From: VXYL01 sp965243175
GTDB taxonomy: Bacteria; Pseudomonadota; Gammaproteobacteria; Pseudomonadales; Azotimanducaceae
Length of the DNA stretch: 64,000 bases
Assembly (NCBI GenBank): GCA_965243175.1
Contig: OZ251532.1
Span: 3,162,001 to 3,226,000 of the forward strand
Direction: 5' to 3'
The position numbers were made by a program, and so were the translations under genes. Below are positions 37,281-44,922 of the stretch, piece after piece. The notes beneath the pieces are model-generated. The model worked only from the letters and a program-made list of their open reading frames with translations. It made no database searches and had not been told where the DNA came from. The first letter of the stretch is position 1, and every line of letters starts with the position of its first letter.

Positions 37281-37317
37281 CTCGACGCGCCACCGCGCCC
37301 GGCGCCCAGCGGCCTCG

Positions 37318-39144
37318 CTAGAATTTGAGGATTCTCAGAGCGTCCACGATCAGCGCGGGCTTCGGCTTGGCGAGGAACTGGTCGGCGTCGAGCTTGTCGA
37401 GCAGGCGGGGCATGTCCAGGTATTGGGCGCGTTCCGGCGGCAGCGTGTCGTCTTCGAGCAGCCGGCGCACAATCGGCAGGGCCTGCGCGACTTGCGTGGT
37501 CGAGGCGGCGCCTTTCACGAGGTCGCGTTTGCCGGAGTCCGCGTCTCCGTACTCGGGGAGCAAACGCGCGACTGCGCGCCGCATCAGCCAGCGGTCTTCG
37601 CCGTCGCGCCGGTAATACTCGGGCGGCAGACGCAGCGCGAACTCCAGCAGTCGTCGATCCAGCATCGGATAGCGCGTCTCCAGCCCATACGCGGCGCATG
37701 CCGCGGCGCCCTCTTCGAGGGCGAACGCCTTCTGCCCACTGCGCAACATTCGCAGTTGCAGATGCCGAACGCCCAGCGTCCGGTGGACCTTCGGCGGCGA
37801 CGGACGAACCCTCCGCGCGAAGTCCGGATTGACGAGCCAACGCGGCTGCGCTGGGGGCGGCGGCCGGTCGCGAAGACGACGCATCAAGGCGGGAAGCCGT
37901 GGATGCAGAAGCTCTAGGCAGAGCAGGGCGAATAGGCGCGGCGGTGAACGCCCGCGTTCCTTGGCAATGCGGAAGAGACGGAGCAAGCGGCCTCTCAGCA
38001 GCAGTTCGCGGCAGTCGCCGCTGCCGTCGTGGGAGACGCCGCCCTGGTCGCCGCCGTAGCCGCCGATCAGTACGCGGACGCCGAGTTCCTTGGCGAGGGG
38101 AAGCATCCCCGCGCCCGTGCGGCCAGGAAAGAAGGCATCGGCCCGCAGCCGCCGCACCAGGTCGTCCACGGCGTAGTCGTGATAGCGCACTTGCAGGTCT
38201 AGGCTCTTGGCGACCAGCAACGCGGCGTCGTACTCCCGCTGGTGCCCTTCCGGCAGCGGCGCCTTCGGCGGCGGCAGCAGAGTGAGCGCGAACGGCGGCG
38301 GACGGCCTTCGCGTTCGAGGTGGCGCACGGTCAGGGCGGTCACCGCGGTCGAGTCCAGACCGCCGCTCAACTCCACGCCCACGGGCCCGCCGGTCAAGCG
38401 GTCGCGCACGGCAAGATCGAGCAGTTCCACCACTTCCTCCAGCGCCGCGTCGTCGGAAGCGGGGCGTCGTCTGGGCAGCTTCTCCGGATGCCAATGGCGG
38501 TGCAGGCGGACCTTGCCGCGGGCGAAGACGAGGGCGTGCCCGGCTGGCAGTCGCCGCACCGCTCGGAAGAAGGTGCGCTCTCGGTCGTCCACGAAAAAGC
38601 GTGTCAACATGTCGGCGATCATGGTTTCGTCCAACTCGTCTCGGACGTCTTCGGCTGCAAGCACCGACTCCACCGAAGTGCCGAACACCAGCCGCCGCTT
38701 GCCGAGCGCGTAGTAGAGCGGGCGCACGCCCACCGGGTCACGGGCGAGGAACAGTTCGCGCTTGCGTTCGTCGTAGACGGCGAACGCGAAGTCGCCGAGC
38801 AGTCGGTCCGCGCAGTCGCGGCCCCAGCGCTTGAAGGCGCGCAGCACCAGCTCGGCATCGTCGATGTCTTCCGATGGCCGCAATCCGAAGGCGCTGCACA
38901 GTTCGCCGCGATTGTCCAAGCGCGCATCCGCGGCGACCGCGAGCCCGGCCGCGGTATCCGTTCGCAGGGCAATGTGTCGGCCCAGCACCGCCGAATCACT
39001 GCGCAGGCCGAGCGCCGCGCCGCCGTTTGTCCAGCGCGAGGCTGCGTCTCCGTAGTCGTGGAGCGCCGCCAGCATGGGCGCGAGATCGTTGCCGGCGGCC
39101 TCTCCCGCCAACTCGGCCGGCGCGAATCCACAGATGGCGGCCAT
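37318..39144 (-). CDS. Asparagine-synthetase-type (lasso cyclase-like) amidotransferase, copy 1
   Basis: A 608-residue protein with a class II glutamine amidotransferase-like N-terminal domain and an ATP-pyrophosphatase synthetase domain. The PP-loop ELSGGLDSTAV is near residue 260; IGGYGGDQGGVSH follows. The start MAAICGFA keeps a cysteine at position 5 rather than the MCG of true AsnB, which resembles lasso cyclases that start MSAIAG. These enzymes adenylate a side-chain carboxylate and form an amide, in lasso clusters the macrolactam. RLDNRGEL and LLGDFAFAVYDERKRELFLARD are the usual AsnB-type glutaminase features. The ATG is two bases after the stop of the upstream oxygenase gene, so it is translationally coupled. 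It is the last gene of the minus-strand operon. Confidence 0.88.
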   Translation of the reverse strand: MAAICGFAPAELAGEAAGNDLAPMLAALHDYGDAASRWTNGGAALGLRSDSAVLGRHIALRTDTAAGLAVAADARLDNRGELCSAFGLRPSEDIDDAELVLRAFKRWGRDCADRLLGDFAFAVYDERKRELFLARDPVGVRPLYYALGKRRLVFGTSVESVLAAEDVRDELDETMIADMLTRFFVDDRERTFFRAVRRLPAGHALVFARGKVRLHRHWHPEKLPRRRPASDDAALEEVVELLDLAVRDRLTGGPVGVELSGGLDSTAVTALTVRHLEREGRPPPFALTLLPPPKAPLPEGHQREYDAALLVAKSLDLQVRYHDYAVDDLVRRLRADAFFPGRTGAGMLPLAKELGVRVLIGGYGGDQGGVSHDGSGDCRELLLRGRLLRLFRIAKERGRSPPRLFALLCLELLHPRLPALMRRLRDRPPPPAQPRWLVNPDFARRVRPSPPKVHRTLGVRHLQLRMLRSGQKAFALEEGAAACAAYGLETRYPMLDRRLLEFALRLPPEYYRRDGEDRWLMRRAVARLLPEYGDADSGKRDLVKGAASTTQVAQALPIVRRLLEDDTLPPERAQYLDMPRLLDKLDADQFLAKPKPALIVDALRILKF

Positions 39145-39146
39145 GG

Positions 39147-40247
39147 CTACGAGGGGGAAGAGGAAGGGGAAGAGGAAGGCGTCTGCTGTCGATCTTCTCC
39201 GGCAGGCGCCGGGACCTCGGCGCCGCTTGCCTCCTCCTCTTGCGAGACGGCGTCGGGGTCGTCGCGGTGGACCCAGCCGTTGACGGTGAAGCGCGCGTCC
39301 TGCAGAAGACCGGAGTCGCCGCGCACGGGCAGTATCTCGTGGTAGTAGTCGCTCGGGAACAGCACCAGCATGTTGCGCATCGGCTCGATGCGCGAGAACG
39401 CGATGCCCGAAAAACGGGCGCGTTCCGCGTCGAAGCACGTGTCGTAGAGCAGCAGTTCGCCGCCAGCGAAGGCTCTGGGTTCGCGGTGGAAGTAGTAGAC
39501 GTAGCTGATCGTCCGCGTGTAGGAGGGATCGTCCGGCCGCACCCCGTTGTCTTGATGCGCCGTGAAGAACCCGCCGGAAAGCGTTGCCGTGATCGTCACT
39601 TCGACGTTGCGCTCGTCGAAGCACTGTACGCCAAGCCGCGTCGCCACATCCGCGAGAACCGCGCGCAGCTTGGGCAAGAACCACGGGCGCACCTTGCGCA
39701 CCAAGGGCCGTTCGGATTCCAGCGCGGTACGGCTGTCCGCGGCCACCACGCTCTCGTTCTTCTGCGTCACCTTGGCCGGATTGTAGGCGTCGTCGTCGCT
39801 CTCCCAGGCAATGCGCAGCCTCTCCTGCTCCTCCGCGGACAGGAAGTTCTCCAAGCGCACGAACGGCGTCGCGCGATGACCCTCCGGCGGGTTCTCGGGC
39901 TGCCGCGCACCGCTGATGGCGGCGATGAGCCACGCGATCGTGGCGTCGGGCTGCACCGCATGCAGGGTCCGATACGTGGCGATGGCTTGCGGGAAGTCTC
40001 CTTCGCGCCGCAACACGCGGCCGAAGCTGAGCAGCGCCGCGGGATCGCGCGGGTTGGCCGCCAAGCGGCGTTCGAGCGCAGTGCGCGCCTGCGCCGCCAG
40101 CACGTCGTTGGTCAGCGCCTGGGTCAGCCCCGGCGTGCGTCTGCGCGGTTTGGCGTCCGCGTCGCCGGACTTTTCCGGCGAGCCGGATGTCGGCGCGGCG
40201 TCTCCGTCCGGCCGTTCCGGAGGCGCGGGCGTCGGCTGGTCAGACAT
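39147..40247 (-). CDS. 2-oxoglutarate/Fe(II) oxygenase with N-terminal TPR-like region
   Basis: A 366-residue prolyl-4-hydroxylase-like dioxygenase. Residues ~45-115 form a TPR-like helical region (RRLAANPRDPAALLSFGRVL, GDFPQAIATYRTLH). The catalytic domain has the HxD pair in AHQDNGVRPDD, a double-stranded helix core with GGELLLYD, the distal metal histidine in SDYYHEILPV, and an arginine for 2-oxoglutarate in DARFTVNGWVH. The ATG overlaps the sulfotransferase stop. The C-terminal 30 residues are low complexity (Glu, Ser, Pro). In this cluster a hydroxylase acting on a peptide side chain is the likely role; the actual substrate is unknown. Confidence 0.85.
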   Translation of the reverse strand: MSDQPTPAPPERPDGDAAPTSGSPEKSGDADAKPRRRTPGLTQALTNDVLAAQARTALERRLAANPRDPAALLSFGRVLRREGDFPQAIATYRTLHAVQPDATIAWLIAAISGARQPENPPEGHRATPFVRLENFLSAEEQERLRIAWESDDDAYNPAKVTQKNESVVAADSRTALESERPLVRKVRPWFLPKLRAVLADVATRLGVQCFDERNVEVTITATLSGGFFTAHQDNGVRPDDPSYTRTISYVYYFHREPRAFAGGELLLYDTCFDAERARFSGIAFSRIEPMRNMLVLFPSDYYHEILPVRGDSGLLQDARFTVNGWVHRDDPDAVSQEEEASGAEVPAPAGEDRQQTPSSSPSSSPS

Positions 40248-41187
40248 CGGCTTGGCGAAGGGCGAGGGCGCGCGGCGCCGCTGCGACGCGGAGGCGAGGC
40301 TGGCGGCCTTCGCCCGGCGGAGCGCTGTGGCGCAGGAAAGCGCGCGCCTCATCGAGGTAGCCGAACCGCCGCATGGTCGTGCCATGCGCGGCAACCAACG
40401 CTTCCACTTGCGCGGCGGTGAGGACCTCGCGCCAAGCGCCAGCGCGACCAGCGCGGAAGAACGAGAGCGCTGGCGGATGCTTCTCCGCGAAGCCGACGCG
40501 TTCCTCCTGGGCGCGCAGGCGCTCGAACGCGGCGTTCTCGACGCTGCGCGCCAACCGTTCGGCGTCCCAGGGCAGGGCGGCGAAGCGGACGATGGCGCCG
40601 AAACCGGCGATGGGATCCGCCAGCAGGTCTTCGTAGCGCGCCAGATGGACGCGCAGTTCGCGCTGCTCGGTCCAGCTCGCCGCATGCCCGCTCCAAGTGG
40701 AGAGCCGTTGCGGAAGCATGACGACCGCGCTGTCCTTGCGATTCGCCTCCGCCGCGGCGGGATCGTTCATTCTGCGGATGGCGTCGTCGATGCCGAACCG
40801 ATGGTGGTGCGCCCAGGAGACCGCCACGTCGAGCGGATTGCGCACCAGGTGGACGACGCCGGCCGTGGCTTCGGGAGAGAACAGCGCCTGCTCGCCATCC
40901 CCTACGCGGCGCCAGGCACAGTGGGTCTTGACGAACCAGGGCGACGGCAGGGCGTCCGCCAGTACTTCCTGGAACCGCGGGCGGTACCGGTCCACGGCGC
41001 TTGCCGCCATGTCCGAGGAGCCGAGGCCCAGGTAGTTGTCGAAGTGTTCGCGGTCGTCGGCGAGGGGCTTGCCGACCAAGGCGTTGATGCTCGCCGGCGT
41101 GGCCGACGGGCGCAGATAGTTGGTGAGCACCGCCCGCGCCCAGGTGTTGCCGGACTTGGGATAGGACGCCAGCCAGACGATGGCCAC
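40240..41187 (-). CDS. PAPS-dependent sulfotransferase (copy 1)
   Basis: A 315-residue cytosolic-type sulfotransferase (GTG start). The 5'-phosphosulfate loop is SYPKSGNTW at residues 8-16. The 3'-phosphate strand-loop is LVRNPLDVAVSWAHHH. The C-terminal cofactor motif is FRAGRAGAWREVLT, matching R-K-G-x-x-G-D-W-K. These enzymes transfer sulfate from PAPS to hydroxyl or amine groups. Family relatives occur in clusters with asparagine-synthetase-type cyclases, so a peptide side chain (Tyr, Ser, Thr or a hydroxylated residue made by the adjacent oxygenase) is a plausible target. The gene starts nine bases after the kinase stop and overlaps the oxygenase start. Confidence 0.88.
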   Translation of the reverse strand: MAIVWLASYPKSGNTWARAVLTNYLRPSATPASINALVGKPLADDREHFDNYLGLGSSDMAASAVDRYRPRFQEVLADALPSPWFVKTHCAWRRVGDGEQALFSPEATAGVVHLVRNPLDVAVSWAHHHRFGIDDAIRRMNDPAAAEANRKDSAVVMLPQRLSTWSGHAASWTEQRELRVHLARYEDLLADPIAGFGAIVRFAALPWDAERLARSVENAAFERLRAQEERVGFAEKHPPALSFFRAGRAGAWREVLTAAQVEALVAAHGTTMRRFGYLDEARAFLRHSAPPGEGRQPRLRVAAAPRALALRQADV

Positions 41188-41196
41188 GAGAACCCG

Positions 41197-42162
41197 CTAA
41201 CCCGCCGCCACGGCGGTGTGGTCGCCGTCCAAATGCGCTTCGATGCGGCTCGTCAAGGCATCGAGCAGGAAGGGTTCGATGGGGCGGCCAATGGCGACCA
41301 AGCGTACCTGCTTGGCCATCGCCGCGGCAATGCGAAACTGCGTGGCGCCGTGCGGCATGCCATGCAGGAACCGCTTGCGATGCGTGTGTCTGAGCAGCTG
41401 CGACAAGGCAGTGGACGTCGTCTCGCGCTGCAGCTCGATGCCGCCGTCGGTGGTGAAGGAGACGAACAGGCCACGCACCGGCAGCGGCGCATCGTGGAAC
41501 CGCGGCGGCGCCACGAAGTACCTCTCCATGCTTTCATGCACTCGTTGCCCAACGCGGCTGCGCCATTGCAGCGCGTCCAGCGACTTGCCCCACAGCCGGA
41601 TGGTCGGAAACGCCGGCAGCGCGACCGGACGCCCGGCGTCGTCCAGAATCACGCCCGTCACGTCGTCGGCGAGCATCGCGTGGCCGCGCTTCGTCATGGC
41701 GGCGAGGGTCGTCGACTTGCCGGTCCCCGCCGGCCCGATGAACAGCACGGCGCCGGCGGAGGTCGCGACGGCGCTTGCGTCGAACGCCGCGATGCCGCGT
41801 TGTTGCAGCAGGGCGCCGAAGACGCAACCGAGCATCGCCACCGCGACTTCGTGCTCGCTGCCGCCTTCGGGCTCGACCACCACATCCGTGCCGTTCGAGA
41901 CGAAGAAGCGCGCGACCCCCTCCATCCGCAACAGCAAGGCGCCAGGGACCGACTCCCAAACGCCATGTGCTTGATTGCGTGGACGCCCCCGCAGCCGCGC
42001 CGGGACGGCGCCGAGGCGGATGCGCACGTCCGCATCGGCGTCGTCGACTGCGTCGAGGCGCTGGAACGGCAAGGCGAACGGCGACTGGATACGCAACCCG
42101 TAGGCGCTGTAGGCGTAGCAGGGGGCGCCGACCTTGGCGACGATTTTCGATGTGGCGGTCAC
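41197..42162 (-). CDS. HPr-kinase-like peptide kinase (copy 2)
   Basis: A 321-residue paralogue of the 36360-37280 kinase: YGLRIQSPFALP, VVVEPEGGSEHEV, P-loop GPAGTGKSTT (about residues 142-151), MLADDVTGV and LPAFPTIRLWGKSLDALQW. The histidine found in copy 1 before the P-loop (FHASAVA) is aspartate here (FDASAVA), so the two may differ in activity. The GTG start is chosen because AAGGA lies eight bases upstream; the longer open frame above it has no ribosome-binding site. It heads the run kinase, sulfotransferase, oxygenase, cyclase, with overlaps or gaps of at most nine bases, and lies about 300 bases downstream of the candidate precursor. Confidence 0.82.
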   Translation of the reverse strand: MTATSKIVAKVGAPCYAYSAYGLRIQSPFALPFQRLDAVDDADADVRIRLGAVPARLRGRPRNQAHGVWESVPGALLLRMEGVARFFVSNGTDVVVEPEGGSEHEVAVAMLGCVFGALLQQRGIAAFDASAVATSAGAVLFIGPAGTGKSTTLAAMTKRGHAMLADDVTGVILDDAGRPVALPAFPTIRLWGKSLDALQWRSRVGQRVHESMERYFVAPPRFHDAPLPVRGLFVSFTTDGGIELQRETTSTALSQLLRHTHRKRFLHGMPHGATQFRIAAAMAKQVRLVAIGRPIEPFLLDALTSRIEAHLDGDHTAVAAG

Positions 42163-42356
42163 GCTTGATGTCCTTAGATCCTCGAGCCTTCGACGGCATC
42201 GGCGAGCTGTGGAACGCGAACATAGCGCAGTTCGCCCATCCGCTGCCATGTGGCTTCGCCTAGAAGTCGATCCCAAAGCGGTGGTTGGCCGGTACCTCAG
42301 CCCTTGCGCCGCGTCGTCCAGCAACCCGCCGTGCAGACCGTCTCGAAGTCCAAGAA

Positions 42357-42458
42357 CCTGCACCGCTCCCAGCATCCCGAGCGGACGACCGCCGCCAGCG
42401 GCAGCGCCGTGCCGACGCCCTCGGCGACGAGCGCTCGGCCGAGCGTGTTCGCGAGGCT
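42357..42458 (-). pseudogene. Possible fragment of an aquaporin-like gene
   Basis: In the frame offset from the precursor, starting within its stop codon, the strand reads LGRALVAEGVGTALPLAAVV then RSG..ER. This strongly resembles the first transmembrane helix of MIP/aquaporin family proteins. The similarity ends abruptly, and the rest of the frame (to the TGA at 42297 and the next open stretch to ~42172, with LWDRLLGEATWQRMGELRYV) is not recognised. The match is short and may be chance. Confidence 0.3.
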
Positions 42459-42753
42459 AGGCGGTGGCTGGTCGATAGTTCTTGAACCTCGTGTTCCCTC
42501 CGGGACCGGTGGGAATGGTCTCGTCCTCTTGAACCAAGGTCCCAAATGGGTGGTGGGACTTGAGGTTCGGAGCGCCGTGGCTCTCGATCACGTCGGTGAG
42601 GACGTAGAAGGTGGGCCTGCTCCAGGGCTTCTTCTCGGGCGCTTCGCCCGCGCCGTGTTCGCTCGACGCGCTAGCCACGGCAGGCCTCCCGCTCGATGCG
42701 CCATCGTCGGGGGGGGGGGGGGGGGGGGGGGGGGAATTCTGCGAGTGCGCCAT
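42457..42753 (-). CDS. Candidate lasso-like RiPP precursor peptide
   Basis: A 98-residue peptide gene between a cyclase and a kinase gene, all on one strand. Residues 42-55 (KPWSRPTFYVLTDV) fit the leader motif of kinase-associated lasso precursors (Y-x-x-P-x-L followed by V-L-x-x-V), which binds the B1/RRE protein. The tail is rich in Gly, Pro, Asn and His. A plausible core begins at Gly71 (GTLVQEDE), where Glu78, Asp77 or Glu76 could close a macrolactam; Tyr93, Thr and Ser offer sites for kinase and sulfotransferase. The core boundary is inference: the usual Thr at -2 is absent. Two starts are credible: ATG 42753 (GAGGAG eleven bases upstream), which places a 26-C run encoding Pro8-Pro15 inside the leader, and GTG 42678, six bases after GGGAGG, giving a 73-residue form with the tract in the untranslated leader. 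Confidence 0.65.
   Translation of the reverse strand: MAHSQNSPPPPPPPPDDGASSGRPAVASASSEHGAGEAPEKKPWSRPTFYVLTDVIESHGAPNLKSHHPFGTLVQEDETIPTGPGGNTRFKNYRPATA
42709..42734. repeat. Homopolymeric tract of 26 G (C on the coding strand) in the precursor gene
   Basis: The run encodes a polyproline stretch when the precursor is read from ATG 42753. At 26 bases the frame is open through the leader and core. Gain or loss of one base would shift into frames ending soon after, one of them reading RRWRIEREACRG then stop. This is the architecture of slipped-strand phase variation. Confidence 0.85.
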
Positions 42754-43062
42754 CTTTCCCTAGGCTCCTCTTCTGTGTGTCAGCTTCGTGGACCCGCCCT
42801 TGCTGCGGCTGGTCCTCCGTCTTCAATGCCGGAAACCGCCTGCGAGCCTCGCTCGTTGGAGACGTGCCTAGACGTGCGCACCGTCCTCGACGGGTAGGCC
42901 GCAGCGCGTTTCGAGCGTAGGTTGGCCGCACGATCACCGCTTGTCAAGGGCTGTCGAAGGCTTCCAGGCGTCGTCCTTCGGCAGCCAGGGCGCACAGCGT
43001 GGCGGCGAGGGCCGCGCCCGAGAACTGCGCGGCGACGTACCGTCGGGTTAGGCCAAAACGCC
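42754..43062. other. Intergenic region between cyclase copy 2 and the precursor
   Basis: About 310 bases with no convincing gene. On the minus strand it should hold the promoter and leader of the precursor; no clear sigma-70 boxes or terminator hairpin stand out. One minus-strand frame near its left transcriptional end reads RRYVAAQFSGAALAATLCAL before a stop. This weakly recalls a membrane helix of aquaporin-like proteins and may be gene debris. Confidence 0.4.
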
Positions 43063-44898
43063 TTAAAAATCAAGGTAGATCAACGCGCTCAAGACGGCAT
43101 GCCGCTCGCTCGGGTTCGCAAGCATCCGCTGCGTATCCAGTCGTTCGAGCAGGCGCGGCATGTCGACGTGTTCCGACCCCTTGGGCGGCGTGTCGCGGGC
43201 TTCGAGAATCCGCCGCACGATCGGCAGTGCCTCCGCGACCTGCACCCGCGAGGCGTCGCTGCGCGCCCGATCCTCCTTGCCGGCGTCGCAGCCGTCGTAG
43301 GCGGGCAGCAGCCGCGTCACCGCCCGCCGCATCAGCCAGCGGCTCTCGGCGCCGCGCAGGTAGTAGTCGGGCGGCAGGCCAAGGCCGAACTCGACGACGC
43401 GACGGTCCAGCATCGGAAAACGCCGCTCGACGCCGAAGATCGGCTCCTGCGCCGCGCAGTGCTCGAAGGACGACGACATATCGGATTCGCGCAGCATCCG
43501 CAGCTGCATGTGCCGAATCCCGAACGGGCGCTTGGGTTTTGGGCGGCGCACGCGAACGCTCGCGGCGAAATCCCGGTCGATCAGCGATTCGGATCGCCTC
43601 TTGGGCGTTTGCCTTCGCCATAGCCGGTGCAGCGCGGCGAACGCGCGTGGACTGACGATGCCCAGCGCCGTGCGCGCGGCTTCCTTGAGCGGCGGCCGGT
43701 CGAGCTCGCCCGCGAGCTTGGCGAAGCGCCGCCATTGTCCGCGCAGCAGAAGCTGATGGAAGTAGCCGAAGCCGTTGTGCGAGACGCTGCCTTGGTCGCC
43801 GCCGAGACCGCTGAGCAGCACCTCGGTGCCCAGTTTCCCGGCGAGGGGAACCACTCGCGAGTAGCCCTGGCCGGGAAACAACGCCCGCGTGCGGATGTCC
43901 TTGACGCGCTCCTCGGCCGCGAAGGACTGGTAGTGAAGGGGCAGGCCGAAGCTCTCGGCGACCATCGTGGTGGCGTCGTATTCGTGCCGGTACTTCTCGG
44001 CAACCGGCTCGACCGGCGCCGGCAGCATCGAAAAGCCCACCGGAGCTGGCAATTGCCCGCGTTCGAGTTCACGCGCGGCAAGCGCCACGATGGCGGTGGA
44101 ATCCAGCCCGCCGCTTACTTCCACGCCGACCGGCCCGCCGACGCAGCGGCAGCGCACCGCTCGCCCGAGCAGATCAAGCAGTTCCTCGATGGCGGCGTCG
44201 TCCGACGGCGGGCGCACGTCCGGGACGCGTTCGGGCTGCCAGTGGCGGCGAAAACTGGCTCTGCCGTTGGCGAACGCCATGCTGTGGCCGGGTTCGAGCT
44301 TGGACACCGCCGGAAAGAACGTGCCGTCGGCGGGGAAGTCGGCAGGCTTCCCCAGAAGCAGGGCGGCGATCCGCGTTTCGTCGATGTCTGCTGGTACCCC
44401 AGGCGCTGCGAGCACGCCTTGGACCGAGCTCGCGAAGACCAGCCGGCGTCCGCGCAGCGCATAGAAGAACGGTCGCAGGCCGAGCGGATCGCGAGCGCAG
44501 AACAGCTCCCGGTTGCGCGCGTCGAAGATGGCGAAGGCGAAATCTCCGAGCAGATGGTCCGGACAGTCGCGGCCCCAGCGCTTGAACGCGCGCAGCACGA
44601 ACGCGGCGTCGTCGAGTTCCTCGCGTTCGGAGGGCGGTACGCCGAGGGCGTCGGCCAACTCGGGGCGATTGTCCAAGCGGATGTCCGCGGCCAGCGCGAT
44701 GCCCGCTTGCCGGTCCTCGCGCAAGGCGATGGATCGCCCGCGCTTCGTGCTTGGCGAACTGCGCAGGGCGAGCCCGGCGCCGGGCCATCCGCTCCAGACC
44801 GAACTGGCGTCGCCGTAGCCTTCGAGGGTCTCCAGCATCGCCGCGAGGTCCTCTTCCGGGCCGTCCTGCCCGGCGACGAATCCGCAGATGGCCGACAT
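43063..44898 (-). CDS. Asparagine-synthetase-type (lasso cyclase-like) amidotransferase, copy 2
   Basis: A 611-residue paralogue of the 37318-39144 protein with the same layout. The glutaminase-like domain starts MSAICGFVAG with cysteine at residue 5 and contains RLDNRPEL and LLGDFAFAIFDARNRELF. The synthetase domain has the PP-loop VSGGLDSTAIV near residue 262, and LLSGLGGDQGSVSHNG follows. The C-terminal part keeps the family pattern GVERRFPMLDRRVVEFGLGL and SRWLMRRAV. It lies 24 bases downstream of an oxygenase gene and upstream of the precursor. Two divergent cyclases suggest either two ring-forming or amide-forming steps, or redundancy after duplication. Confidence 0.88.
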   Translation of the reverse strand: MSAICGFVAGQDGPEEDLAAMLETLEGYGDASSVWSGWPGAGLALRSSPSTKRGRSIALREDRQAGIALAADIRLDNRPELADALGVPPSEREELDDAAFVLRAFKRWGRDCPDHLLGDFAFAIFDARNRELFCARDPLGLRPFFYALRGRRLVFASSVQGVLAAPGVPADIDETRIAALLLGKPADFPADGTFFPAVSKLEPGHSMAFANGRASFRRHWQPERVPDVRPPSDDAAIEELLDLLGRAVRCRCVGGPVGVEVSGGLDSTAIVALAARELERGQLPAPVGFSMLPAPVEPVAEKYRHEYDATTMVAESFGLPLHYQSFAAEERVKDIRTRALFPGQGYSRVVPLAGKLGTEVLLSGLGGDQGSVSHNGFGYFHQLLLRGQWRRFAKLAGELDRPPLKEAARTALGIVSPRAFAALHRLWRRQTPKRRSESLIDRDFAASVRVRRPKPKRPFGIRHMQLRMLRESDMSSSFEHCAAQEPIFGVERRFPMLDRRVVEFGLGLPPDYYLRGAESRWLMRRAVTRLLPAYDGCDAGKEDRARSDASRVQVAEALPIVRRILEARDTPPKGSEHVDMPRLLERLDTQRMLANPSERHAVLSALIYLDF

Positions 44899-44922
44899 TG
44901 AGCGCTGGAACGAGGCGAACGA

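Noticed and set aside
37318..39144. Primary-metabolism asparagine synthetase asnB
   Set aside because: The N-terminus is not MCG; a second paralogue, two kinases, oxygenases, sulfotransferases and a peptide gene surround it, which fits a RiPP cyclase better.
42671..42937. Alternative minus-strand frame through the poly-G tract (ends RRWRIEREACRG)
   Set aside because: Shares the tract with the precursor but has no leader or core features; treated as the out-of-phase reading of the precursor region.
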